Shown piece after piece: positions 53,871 to 64,000 of a stretch of DNA of 64,000 nucleotides (its first letter is position 1; each line of letters starts with the position of its first letter). The translations under genes and the position numbers were made by a program. This DNA comes from Saccharina japonica. Taxonomy: Eukaryota > Sar > Phaeophyceae > Laminariales > Laminariaceae. The notes under the pieces were generated by a model. That model was given only the letters and a program-made list of their open reading frames with translations, searched no databases and was not told the DNA's origin. Location: the NCBI GenBank assembly GCA_008828725.1, contig MEHQ01002038.1:746208-810207 (forward strand). Direction: 5' to 3'.

Positions 53871-54039
53871 ATGAGTGTAACATCTGGTTCACCCGTAGCA
53901 ACGACATTGGCGTCGACGGGCAAAGCGGTGTCCGTTGACGGTCTAGGGGATGTTTGACCCGTCGAGTCGAGTTCTGGCTTTCGGCTATCTGTTGGCCTGG
54001 CCTGCCTGCCTGCGTAGTGCACTCTGTTTTATGTTGGTA

Positions 54040-54350
54040 GTTCCTTGACGGCTATTCTTGACGGCTGTCCGTGACAGATGTCCTCGACAGCTGTCATAGA
54101 CGGTTTTCCTTGACGGCTATCCTTGACGGATGTTGTTGACGGCTACTTTTGACGTCTTTCTTTGACGTCTGTCCTTGGCGGATATCCTTGACGGATGTTA
54201 TTGACGGATGTCATTGACGGATATCCTTGACGGCGTTCCTTGATGTCTGTCCTTGACGTCTTTCCTTGACGGGTTTCCGTGACGGCTGTCCTTGACGTCT
54301 GTCCTCGATGTCTTTCCTTGACGTCTGTCCTTGACGTCTGTCCTTGACGG
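54040..54350 (+). repeat. Minisatellite, ~15-bp unit
   Basis: Degenerate CCTTGACGTCTGT / CCTTGACGGATGT units form the array. Confidence 0.85.
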
Positions 54351-54469
54351 CTGACGTACTGGTAGTGTATATATTGTAAGGCACCCAAGAGGCAGATACA
54401 TAGTAATACGCATTGCTGTCTCAGGAAGTGGCCACACCGGAAATTAAATGTACTCACTGAAGCTGTCAT

Positions 54470-54675
54470 CGATATGCAAGTCCGCCTCACAAGCGGTTCT
54501 TAGTAGAGGATACAGCTCACCCTTCGTGCGACTCGCCCAACACCTCACGGCGCTTGGTGCCAGCAATGTCTGCCTGGTCGGTGAAAACTCGACATGCTCC
54601 GTCCCGGCATTGTAGAGATGCAAGGGTCTATGGTCATACGACTACGGCCATGCATGAAAATGAAGGACACCCCCC
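54470..54675 (+). repeat. Family B dispersed repeat, near full length
   Basis: It includes the left part CCGCCTCACAAGCGGTTCTT, GTGCGACTCGCCCAACACCT, the core, the GAAAATGAAGGACACC tail and a C run. With the copy at 61465 it best shows the full unit. Confidence 0.8.
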
Positions 54676-54857
54676 CCCCCTCTACTCTCCTCCCGTCCTC
54701 TCACCATCCCTCCCGTCCCTCGCCCGCTCCACCTCTTTTCTTTCCCCCCCCGCCCTTTCCCTCTCTCCTCCCCCACCCACTCCTCCCCCACCCACTCCTC
54801 CCTCGTGTCCCAAAACACTTCCCAAAATATGTCGTTTTTTCTTGCTTTTTTTCCAAG

Positions 54858-55700
54858 GCGATGCTCATCAACAGCGCCAATCTGATGGGGGGCAGCGCGG
54901 AGCCCGGCGGCTACCGCGGGTTCGGCCGCATCCACCTCGCGATGGGGATGCCCCTGGGGGGAGAGGAAAGCCTGGCCCTCTTCGTGGCGGACTCCGCCGG
55001 CTACAAGCTCGCGGACGGAGACGCACACGAGTTTGCCTTCGAGGTGGACGCCGCAGCCGGGCTAGACTTCCGCGCTACCATCTCCTGGATCGATCCGCCC
55101 ACCTCCGTCTTGGCGAGGATCCAGCTCGCCAACAACCTGGACCTGTCCGTCGTGACCCCCGGGGGGACGATACGCACGATGTGGTCCTCTTCTTCTTTCG
55201 CTACGGGGGTAGCGGACGTCGTGAACGTCAACGAGAGGGTCATTGTCGACGCCGCGGACGTGGAAGGCGGTAACTATACGGTCCGGGTGACCGCGAACGG
55301 TCTGACCACCGCCGCGCAGAGTTACTCGCTCGTGGTCAACGGAGCCATCTCGCCGCTCGCGGCTAGCTCGGAGGCGCCCTCCGCCCCTTCCCCCTCCTCG
55401 TCGTCCTCCTCCTCCTCTTCCGTCCCTTCTGCGCCCATAGCCCTGTCCCCCCCCGGCTCCCCCCCCTCCTCCTCCTCCTCCTCTTCCTCCTCCAGGGCCC
55501 CCTCTAACTCTGTTGGAACTCCCTCGCCATTTGTCCTTGCTTCGGGGGACGACGACAGTTCCGGTGCCGATGCTAGCACCCGTTCCACTTCCGGTGCCGT
55601 GATGGTGGCCCGAGCCGCACCGCCGGGTTTACTCTTCCTGTTCTCCCTCGTGGGCGGTGCTGCCACCGCAATGATGACGGTGGGTTGTGGTTCAGCGTAA
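54858..55700 (+). CDS. Subtilisin-like (S8) peptidase, last exon: C-terminal domain and anchor
   Basis: After TTTTTTCCAAG the exon continues in phase 0: AMLINSANLMGGSAEPGG, then YRGFGRIHLAMGMPLGG, a beta-rich region with ATISWIDPP and ANNLDLSVVTPGG, DVVNVNERVIVD, and a Tyr-Val-rich YTVRVTANG. 'K-AMLINSA' is the end of the S8 catalytic domain and the rest is the jelly-roll domain found in relatives. A Ser/Pro linker coded by TCC repeats leads to GLLFLFSLVGGAATAMM, a hydrophobic C-terminal segment suited to a membrane or lipid anchor, then a TAA. A secreted, surface-anchored endopeptidase is the likely product. Confidence 0.85.
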   Translation, partial: AMLINSANLMGGSAEPGGYRGFGRIHLAMGMPLGGEESLALFVADSAGYKLADGDAHEFAFEVDAAAGLDFRATISWIDPPTSVLARIQLANNLDLSVVTPGGTIRTMWSSSSFATGVADVVNVNERVIVDAADVEGGNYTVRVTANGLTTAAQSYSLVVNGAISPLAASSEAPSAPSPSSSSSSSSSVPSAPIALSPPGSPPSSSSSSSSSRAPSNSVGTPSPFVLASGDDDSSGADASTRSTSGAVMVARAAPPGLLFLFSLVGGAATAMMTVGCGSA

Positions 55701-56362
55701 ACAAGCTTTGATGTTTCGGTCAGACAATTCTGCCATGGGGAGACCGCCGCTAGATGTTTTGGACCCGTCAAGGCTGCTGCCTTTGGACCTTAACATACTT
55801 GTTTTAGTGTGGGAGGGGCGGTGGGTCGAGCCATCAAACCGCGGCCTCCTTTGACAGATTTATACTAGTTTTAGTGTAGGGGGCCGTCAAGCAAGCGGTC
55901 AAACCGCGGTCTCCTGGACAAAATGACCTAGTTTTGGTGTAGGGGGCGGTCAAGCAAGCGGTCAAACCGCGGTCTCCTGGACAAAAAATGGCCTAGTTTT
56001 AGTGTAGGGGGCGGTCAAGCAAGCGGTCAAACCGCGGTCTCCTAGCTTGAATTGTACTGTTTTGAGTGTGTGGGGGCGGGCGGTCAGTCAAGGTGGTCAA
56101 TCTGTGGTCTGGTCGACAAAAGAGTAAAGAATTTTAGTGTTGAGAGCGGTCAAACAAGGGGGACTCTGCTGTCTCGCAGACAAAATAATGCTAGTTTTAG
56201 TGTAGGGGGCCGTCAAACTGGCGGTCAAACCGCGGTCTCCTGGACCAAAAACTAACACTAGTTTTTAGTGTAGGAGGCGGGCAAGCAAGCGGTCAAACCG
56301 TGGTCTCCTAGACAAAATCATACTAGGTTTAGTCTAGAGCCCCAGCAAACTAGCGGTCAAAC
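55463..56362 (+). repeat. ~900-bp duplication, copy 1 (gene 3' end)
   Basis: It covers the Ser-rich linker, C-terminal tail, stop and 3' flank including part of minisatellite J. It matches 57822-58721 with no difference seen by eye. Confidence 0.9.
55795..56362 (+). repeat. Family J 63-bp minisatellite
   Basis: About nine units of the type GCGGTCAAACCGCGGTCTCC followed by TAGTTTTAGTGTAGGG form the array. Confidence 0.9.
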
Positions 56363-57821
56363 ATCTCATGGAGAGCTCGATTGCGCACGAGAACAGAGTG
56401 CGATGGGAGGGGGCAGTCCATACCTAGACTGTCCCCTGAAGCATGTATCTTCATACATGTACTATTAATATCTACGGAGACGTTTCCGTTACTATTAATA
56501 GCACGTCACATGATCTCATACTCGTAGTACGTATCCGCGTGTCTACTCATACTGCTATTCTCTAGCGAGACGTTCCCGTTGTTACTACAGTAGCACGCCA
56601 CGTGACTCATACTGGTACGTATTGCACCGCTTTTTAGCCCTAGTACGTGATACCATCACATTGGGGTACCAGGTATGTTTCTTTCGGACGTTTCTTTTTT
56701 TTCAAAAATAGACACCCTGTACGTACTCGTATGTATATGGGCACATGTTTCTTTCGGACGGACTTTTTGTTTTTTTTTGTCAAAAACAGAAACACTATAT
56801 ATGGGCATGGCATCTTTTGTAGGCAAGTACAGCCAGCTGTATACCATGCACATTCATGTACTATGATACCTATATTAAAGGAATCTGGCAAGAGCTTTAC
56901 TGAACAGAGCTCAAAGTCAAGGGGCGTGCCAAAGTCAGTAATAACGCTCAGCCCGCTGTGTGTGTTATTGTCCAAGGAGCCGTGTAGTTGCTACATATAT
57001 ACCAGGTGTCTTGTACCTTGCAGAGGGGGTTAGGGGGGTAGTTCACAGAGCCTTAGAGCTCGGCTAATGTATATGCCAAATCAGATGTAATGTTACAGCT
57101 CTTCTTGGTGAGGCAAGCCCAGCCCGTTTTCGTCCGTTGCCCATGGAGGTACTCAACACTCAACACACTTCAGCAGCAAGCAGGACGTAAAAATATTAAT
57201 ACTGACGATGATGCCAGAGCAGGCCTGTTGGGTTGGTAGGTATTCATAGTTTCCGAGCTTCCAACATGAATTATGTCGTACGTACGGCACTTCAGTCCAG
57301 CACCAAGCAGGACGTACGTATATCAATACCGCCAACGATGCCTTTTGCGTTTGGTTGCTTGAAACCTTCCACAAGCTTTCAACATCCTTTCCGTTCAGAG
57401 CGAAAAGCACCCACGACGCAGTCGACACACCCCGCCCGAAAAAAACTAAACTCGCCCCTCTCCCCCACCCTCATCAAGGCCAAAAAAACAAAGTGGGGCC
57501 CACTTTGCAGCTCTCGAAAAAAGTCAATCATCTATCACCACCCAGGAGAGGGCCAATAGACGCGAACCACCCAAAAGCACACGCAGGACACGCAGCGTCG
57601 AGACAAAAACAAAAAAAAAACGTTCAGACGCGACTTGACTGACTGCCGTACGTTCGAGCGCTATGTACCACGAGTACTTTTACCCCAGATCGTCCCACGC
57701 GAGGCCCTCGCCAATCGATGGCATGGCACCGTCATCATCCTCCTCCACATCCTTCTCCTCCTCCTCTTCATCCCCCGCTACCGCCTTGCCCCTCCCCTTC
57801 CCCCCGCCGCGTGCCTTCTCC
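56363..57821. other. Sequence between the two duplicated gene ends
   Basis: No convincing gene is present. TTTCTTTCGGACG occurs twice (56688, 56749) in a small repeat. From 57663 an open stretch (MYHEYFYPRSSH...) runs into the duplicated linker; it may be chance or an alternative last exon. Confidence 0.4.
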
Positions 57822-58721
57822 CCCCTCCTCCTCCTCCTCCTCTTCCTCCTCCAGGGCCCCCTCTAACTCTGTTGGAACTCCCTCGCCATTTGTCCTTGCT
57901 TCGGGGGACGACGACAGTTCCGGTGCCGATGCTAGCACCCGTTCCACTTCCGGTGCCGTGATGGTGGCCCGAGCCGCACCGCCGGGTTTACTCTTCCTGT
58001 TCTCCCTCGTGGGCGGTGCTGCCACCGCAATGATGACGGTGGGTTGTGGTTCAGCGTAAACAAGCTTTGATGTTTCGGTCAGACAATTCTGCCATGGGGA
58101 GACCGCCGCTAGATGTTTTGGACCCGTCAAGGCTGCTGCCTTTGGACCTTAACATACTTGTTTTAGTGTGGGAGGGGCGGTGGGTCGAGCCATCAAACCG
58201 CGGCCTCCTTTGACAGATTTATACTAGTTTTAGTGTAGGGGGCCGTCAAGCAAGCGGTCAAACCGCGGTCTCCTGGACAAAATGACCTAGTTTTGGTGTA
58301 GGGGGCGGTCAAGCAAGCGGTCAAACCGCGGTCTCCTGGACAAAAAATGGCCTAGTTTTAGTGTAGGGGGCGGTCAAGCAAGCGGTCAAACCGCGGTCTC
58401 CTAGCTTGAATTGTACTGTTTTGAGTGTGTGGGGGCGGGCGGTCAGTCAAGGTGGTCAATCTGTGGTCTGGTCGACAAAAGAGTAAAGAATTTTAGTGTT
58501 GAGAGCGGTCAAACAAGGGGGACTCTGCTGTCTCGCAGACAAAATAATGCTAGTTTTAGTGTAGGGGGCCGTCAAACTGGCGGTCAAACCGCGGTCTCCT
58601 GGACCAAAAACTAACACTAGTTTTTAGTGTAGGAGGCGGGCAAGCAAGCGGTCAAACCGTGGTCTCCTAGACAAAATCATACTAGGTTTAGTCTAGAGCC
58701 CCAGCAAACTAGCGGTCAAAC
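57822..58721 (+). pseudogene. Second copy of the peptidase C-terminal end
   Basis: It repeats exactly the Ser-rich linker, the hydrophobic tail (GLLFLFSLVGGAATAMM), stop codon and 3' flank of the gene. It lacks the catalytic and jelly-roll parts, so it is not a functional peptidase by itself. It could be a recent segmental duplication or an assembly duplicate of the same locus. Confidence 0.7.
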
Positions 58722-59066
58722 CGCGGTCTCCTGGACAAAAAATGACACTAGTTTTTAGTGCAGGGGGTGGTCAAACTAGCAGTCAAACCAAGGTATCTCT
58801 AGACAAAGTCATACTAGTTTTAGTGTATGGAGCCGTCAAACTAGCGGTCAAACCGCGGTCTCCTGGACCAAAAATAACACTATTTTTTAGTGTAGGGGGC
58901 GGTCAAGCTAGCGGTCAAACCGCGGTCTCCTGGATAAAAAACGACCTAGTTTTAGTGTAGGGGTCGGTCAAGTAAGCAGTCGAACCGCAGTCTCCTAGAC
59001 AAATTTATGCCAGTTTTAATGTTGGGGCGGTCAAACAAGCCGTCAAAAACTGCGGTCTATTACTAG
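58154..59066 (+). repeat. Family J minisatellite, longer array
   Basis: The first part duplicates 55795-56362; units then continue past the breakpoint to about 59066. Confidence 0.9.
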
Positions 59067-59796
59067 TATATTTGAGGGCAGAAGGGAGGCGACCGGTTGA
59101 GGGCGCGCAACCGTTCACACACGCACACATCGGGTACACTGCTTGTTCATGATGAAAATCGGTCAGTAGGGTCCCAGATAGATCCGTTCGTTTTTTCGAC
59201 TCTTCCCCACGGTGTACGTAGGGGTTTTCACTTGATTTTGGTATAGTATCATATAGGGCTCAATGCTTTTTTCTGACCGGTTGAGTCCCTTAAGGGAGCA
59301 ACTAACGGTTAGAAGTTAGTGTCTTACTTTTATTTCAGCAAATATTTTTTTTTTTGGGCTACGTATGATACTCGTATGTACGTAACGCATACATACCTTA
59401 TAGAAACATTTGCCGGATGTTGCGAATAAAGCTTGTTCCAAGTCATGCCTCGGGGTCGAGATACCGAGCACCTCATGCGAGACAACTACGTAGAAAAATT
59501 GCAACCGCACCCCTCTAAGGTGGCATCTTATCGTGCGGTCTGTATGATTTGGCTCATGTTGCCCGGTGTGGGAGCCGTAAGGGAGGAGGGGGGTCCCACC
59601 CGGATGGGAGGCGTGGGGTCTCCAAGAGCTTTGGAGGCGTTTCCCTCCCGGAGTTTTTCGTGTCCCCTGTTTTTCGTTTCCTTTTGTAAGCACGGCGTTT
59701 TTTCCGGGGATGGAACACTATCATCCCCGCCCCCGGAATTTTGGCTCGCCGGGGGAGATCTACAAGTAGTAGAACGCATGTTTTCTTCGTAGGTAG
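59067..59796. other. Intergenic sequence, nothing recognised
   Basis: A weak CTCATGTTGCCCGGTGTGGG near 59552 recalls the end of the GATCTGTAT arrays. No gene was seen. Confidence 0.4.
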
Positions 59797-60049
59797 GCCG
59801 CATGCTACGATAGAGGTGCATGCACCATGTTTTTTTTTAGCTCCTCACTTAAGGAGCGTCATACCTCACCGAAAAAAATGATTTTGGGGAAAAACAAAAG
59901 TGCTGCCGGATGATACATCTCATGACCGAAGTATAACTCTGAAACAGATTTCGTCACAAAAATGAAAGTCCGACGGATTTGGGTTAAGGAGCCCGATCGC
60001 AAAGAAAACGATTCAGCCAAAAAGTGCTACCTTTACCGTAGCACGCGTC
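59797..60049 (-). mobile_element. Family A MITE-like element, inverted
   Basis: It starts GCATGCTACGATAGAGGTGC and ends TACCGTAGCACGCGTC, with family landmarks throughout. Directly right, 60057-60125 carries the CCAAGTAGTTTGTCC...GGACCAGTTCTTAA segment also seen at 25935-25985 and 28495-28545. Confidence 0.8.
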
Positions 60050-61464
60050 TCAAGAACTGAAAAGGTGTGCCACACTAATCCCAAGTAGTTTGTCCTCAAA
60101 TTCGTAGGACCAGTTCTTAAGGGGTGAAGGTGGTGTCGAGTACTTGTGGGAAAAATATGGGGTTTATTTTTGTTACTGTCGCCGTTTTGAGGTTCGCCTT
60201 AAGGGTATATAGCGTTGCCCTTAAGGATCGGGCATATGTGTGTTCGTAGATGCGTCGTATCCCGGTGCCCCTTGCTGTCATGCCTGCCATGTGTGCCTGT
60301 CAGATGGTATATTTATGGAGAACGCCGCACGTACGTTTGCCACATAATAACTGGTATCTCTCTAGGATGAAGAATCGGCACAGACACTACTGGGTGTGCT
60401 GGATGTCGACGGGTAGAAGGGACGGTTAGATGTGAACAACACACACACATACTGTCCCAGGTTTTTGGTTGCCTTGGGATGATAGTGTGGAGCTACAGAG
60501 GCGGGGGTGTATACGGAGGGTCCGGTTTTGTTTTTGTTTGTTTGGTTTGCCCTAGGGTAGCGTTAAGCTTTAGTGAGTCGGGTAATCATCATAGTAGGTA
60601 GGTACGCCGGCGTGCTCCCGGTATATAACCCTGCGGCAATGCCATGTGTACTTATCATATGTGATACACTGTATATATAACATGACCACGTAAGTACTAT
60701 GGAGATATCATATCGTGTAGGGGGTATATACATTACATATAGGTACTCGTAGATAGGATGGGGGGGTATACTTCGTTAATTTAGCGAAAGAGGGGAAATA
60801 ATAGATGGAGACTACTGCTACTTACTTACTGTGGTTTCAAGTCTCTTTGTGTTTTAAATTAGGATAGCGCGGAGTTACGGGTGGGTGTAGATTATTATGG
60901 AGGAGATTACTCTGCCGTTTTTGTTTTGTTTGCAGTAGGATAGCGTGGAGCCATGACATCGGTATAGAGTATTAGGCGGTAGAGAAGGTAGCGGGGTAGG
61001 CCCTTACTGCACCAGCCGCGTGTCCTTGTCCGACCATAAGGATACTGCTCTGTAAACGGTGCTGGTATCTATCATCAGTGGTGAGTGTTTTCCATGATAT
61101 AGGGGGAGCGTTGAGATACCGGTATAATGATTAGTGAGCGGTGTCTAGAAATGGGACACCCCGGTTAAAGGAAATCGGTTAACCAACGGTTTTTGGAAAA
61201 CCCTCAAAGCGTTTTTGCGCGGTAAACTGTGCTGGTATATATCATCAGTGGTGGGTGTTTTCCATCGTATAGGGGTAGCGTTGAGATACCGGCATACTAA
61301 CAAGCGAGCGGTGTCAAGAAATGGGACACCCGGTTAAAGAAAACCGGTTAACCAGCGGTTTTTGGAAACCCCTCAACGCGTTTTTGCGATTAGTCGGTTT
61401 CAAAAAAACATAAAAACCGGGTGTGTATGTTGCCAATATTCCGTGCGCACGGAGGAAGTTTCAT
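60050..61464. other. Intergenic sequence with a two-copy ~166-bp tandem repeat
   Basis: At about 61050-61390 the unit GTGCTGGTATCTATCATCAG to CTCAAAGCGTTTTTGCG is repeated, with GGTTAACC palindromes inside. The rest shows no gene or recognised element. Confidence 0.6.
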
Positions 61465-61690
61465 TGAATCTGTCATCCATATGCAAGTCCAACTCACAAG
61501 CGGTTCTTAGCTGGATGTAATATGCAGGTCTCACCCTTCATGCGACTCTCCCAACACCCCAAGACGCTTCGCGCTTGGTGCAAGCAATGTATTCCTGGTC
61601 GGTGAAACACCCGACGTACACTCCGTCCCGGCACTGGCTGTGTAGATGCAAGAGGGTCTATGGCCACACGATCACGGCCATGCATGCCAT
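61465..61690 (+). repeat. Family B dispersed repeat, long copy
   Basis: It starts AACTCACAAGCGGTTCTTAG and carries CAAGACGCTTCGCGCTTGG, a variant core and GGCCATGCATG; no C run follows. Confidence 0.75.
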
Positions 61691-62139
61691 TGGTATCGTT
61701 GCCGCCACGGCCAAACAGTCTGTATGCTGCCGATAAACCAGACATTATAGGTCGACGCCGTGCGTGCGGAGGCGAATCGACAGAAAATACATGCTCTCGC
61801 CTTTATTGACGTGCGTGTGTTTTCATCATCGGTATCATTGCTGCCATATGCCTCATCCAATCCAGATCGATCATCATACCTAGCGGACTGTGCCCCGTTC
61901 CACCCAACAAAAGTGTGTGTTTGCTGCCAATTCAAAAACAAACCAAGTTATCACTGCATATGAATATGTATATGATGCAAGCTCTCGCCGCAAGTGACCA
62001 TTCATAACGCTAACATGCTCTATTATCACGACCCCATCAACAAAGCCCCCCAGCCCCCCCCCCGCCTCCCGATCGTGTAAAACCGAGTGTGTGCCTCCCA
62101 ATCCTCTCCAACTTTATGTTGTACACCCGTAAATAAATA

Positions 62140-62575
62140 TAATACCCCCCCCCCGTCCATACTGCCTGGTTGGTGAAAACCCAACGCGCTCCGTCCCGGC
62201 ATTGTAGGGATGCGAGGGTCTATGGTCATATGACTACGGCCGTGCACAACATGAGTACACCCCCCCCCCGTCCATACGTGCTCCGTTCCGGCATGGCGCG
62301 TAGGGATGCGAGTGCCTATGAGCATACGAATACGCCCACGCATGACATGAGTACCCCCCCCCCCCTCATGTTGCTTCACGAGCGGTGTTTAGCGGGATGT
62401 AGATCACCCTCTATGCGACTCACCAAAAAACTTCACGGCGCTTCGCGCTTGGTTCGAACAATATCTTCCTGGTCGGTGAAAACCAGACGTTCTCCGTCCC
62501 GGCATTGTAGGGATGCGAGATTCTACAGTATGGTCATACTGCTACGGCCATGCAGGACGGGAGTCCCCCCCCCCC
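62140..62575 (+). repeat. Three consecutive family B dispersed repeats
   Basis: Copies lie at about 62158-62270, 62278-62365 and 62375-62575, each ending in a C run. The first is nearly identical to the copy at 29448. Confidence 0.8.
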
Positions 62576-64000
62576 CTCCGCCGACTGTGCAAAACCGAGT
62601 GTGTGCCTCTAAAACTTACAAAGTTTATTATTTTAGTAAATAGCCCATGCACCCAATATGTGCTAGCTCCCGCCGAACATTCATGCGCCCTGTATCTGCG
62701 ATGCTATTTACTACGATGACCTCCGTTAACGCAGGCCAAATTTCCTTTTTCTTTTACCCCTTTAAATGGTTAAAAAAAACCCCCCCCCCCCCCCCCAGCC
62801 CCTCCGTAATCATGCAAAACCATGAATGTATGTATGTATGTGTGTGTGCCTCCGAACTCTTCACGTTGACGTTGTACATCCAATATATAAACGAACAAAA
62901 AGCCAAAAACAAAAATCATACCCTGCCAACCCAGATTCGACCCTTGGCCATGTGCGGCCGTGTGTGCTTAGCCCCCCCCCGAAACCTGTACTACAGTAAG
63001 TAGTATACAGCATGGTGTTCTAGCAAATGTGAAACCTTTTTGGACGTGCAAGCTCTTTCCGAGATCACACCACCCCATGCCCCTCCCCACCACCATCCAC
63101 GCCAAGACAAACAAATTGGAGATGGATGTTTCGCTACGAATACACCCTTTAGGCTCAAGAGTAATGCCGCCTTAGAGGGGCGGTGGTTTATTTATATCGA
63201 AGCTCCTCCCACGGATATCTCAAACCCGGAACATGAATTCTTCGAAGAAATTTGTTCCGCGCAAAACCTTACCAACATACTTCATAATATTTATATGCGC
63301 TATATAGTCCTGTACAACAAAATACTCTCTGGTGTTATTAGTACATATCATGATACCAACGTGTAGTTCTGCTATATACTCCCTGGTAGTATATAGCACG
63401 ATACCAACGAGTAGTTGCTCGCGTTTGAGGCGCTGAACCGGTCAGAAAAATGTTGGCCTCCAAAAAACGTGCAAACCCTGCCTGCGTGTGGGGTGAGTCG
63501 CGCTACCATACTGTTGGTGCTCTCCGTCCCAACTGCCAGAGGGATACCGCGTTTGTTTGCGGTCACAAGTGCGCCACTGGCTGGTGCTACAATATGGGGG
63601 TACGTACTATATACCCCCATTTTAAGTATGTACTATATACCCCCATTTTCGGGCGAGTGGCTCAGAAAACCTTAGTACAAAATCTGAACATGCACATTTG
63701 TTTGCTGGCGTGTAGCGTAATCAACAAGCCCGTGGCAGTTCACATGCATAATACAACGAAACTGAACAAATAAAGTTAAAGGTTGGGTAAGCAAACCCTT
63801 AGAGTACGTAAGGCATTCGGACAAGTGGCGCCGGGCAGCTAAAAAACAAAGAGCCTAAACATGACCGACCTCCCTCTACCGTACACGCAGCAGCACCAGT
63901 CCAACGACCAATCCAATACATGTATAGCTGTTTTGCACAGCAGTGTGCGTGGAACAAAACCATCATCACACTCGCAGACCCCGTTCGTCCCGCTCGCAGA
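62576..64000. other. Right end of the window, nothing firm recognised
   Basis: Open stretches on + at 63040-63366 and 63415-63675 have no recognisable domain. A 26-bp direct repeat (GTACTATATACCCCCATTTT) occurs at about 63605-63655. The last 100 bases are CAG/CAC-rich and could begin a gene outside the window. Confidence 0.4.

Noticed and set aside
52020-53907. Long frames reading DLYDLY, ICMICM or DHTDHT on both strands
   Set aside because: They come from the 9-bp GATCTGTAT array and have no stop because the unit length is a multiple of three.
1-64000. Retrovirus-like, Polinton-like or other virus-derived elements, and CRISPR arrays
   Set aside because: No protease, reverse transcriptase, integrase, capsid or polymerase motifs and no paired long terminal repeats were recognised. 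The spaced-looking arrays are minisatellites without unique spacers.

Overview
The window is nuclear DNA of a repeat-rich eukaryote with long GT-AG introns. It is best read as a stramenopile, most likely a brown alga (Ectocarpus-like). This rests on the gene style (poly-Q/A/G proteins, long introns), heavy micro- and minisatellite content, many MITE-like elements, an interstitial TTAGGG tract and a subtilase of the kind seen in stramenopiles and other protists. The taxon is inference; no rRNA or organelle marker is present.

Layout. (1) 605-15645, + strand: a four-exon gene of about 507 codons coding a Gln/Ala/Gly/His-rich protein of unknown function. Intron phases 0, 1 and 0 fit exactly. (2) Its third intron carries a foreign block, 5144 to about 14645, bounded by G homopolymers and one N. 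The block is bacterial and so dense in indels that no gene stays in frame, yet a complete mercury-resistance operon can be read in it: merR on +, and merT, merP and merA on - from a shared operator. I read it as an uncorrected long read of an associated bacterium pulled in during gap filling, not gene transfer. (3) 15646-36450: about 20 kb without a convincing gene, filled with tandem arrays and short dispersed elements, with two N gaps. (4) 36451-55700, + strand: a large gene for a secreted or membrane-anchored S8 (subtilisin-like) peptidase. The catalytic Asp and Ser exons are clear; the exon(s) that should carry the catalytic His are absent beside a one-base N at 49246. Intron 1 is 8.2 kb and holds a foldback element, a 1.5-kb direct duplication and several MITEs. 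(5) 55701-64000: a second, apparently identical copy of the peptidase gene's 3' end, a 63-bp minisatellite, and more dispersed repeats.

Six recurring repeat families are named here for cross-reference. A: ~250-bp TIR element with 4-bp target duplications. B: ~70-190-bp dispersed repeat with a poly-C tail. D: ~180-bp TIR element ending ACAGTGCAGGACACC. G and H: two-copy dispersed repeats. I: ~76-110-bp mini-element. J: 63-bp minisatellite. All coordinates and alignments were made by eye. No tRNA, rRNA, CRISPR array or recognisable retrovirus-like element was found. Several oddities (single-N joins, block duplication at 51801-53717, exact duplication at 55463/57822, frame change in the CCT array) are more likely assembly faults than biology and are marked so.
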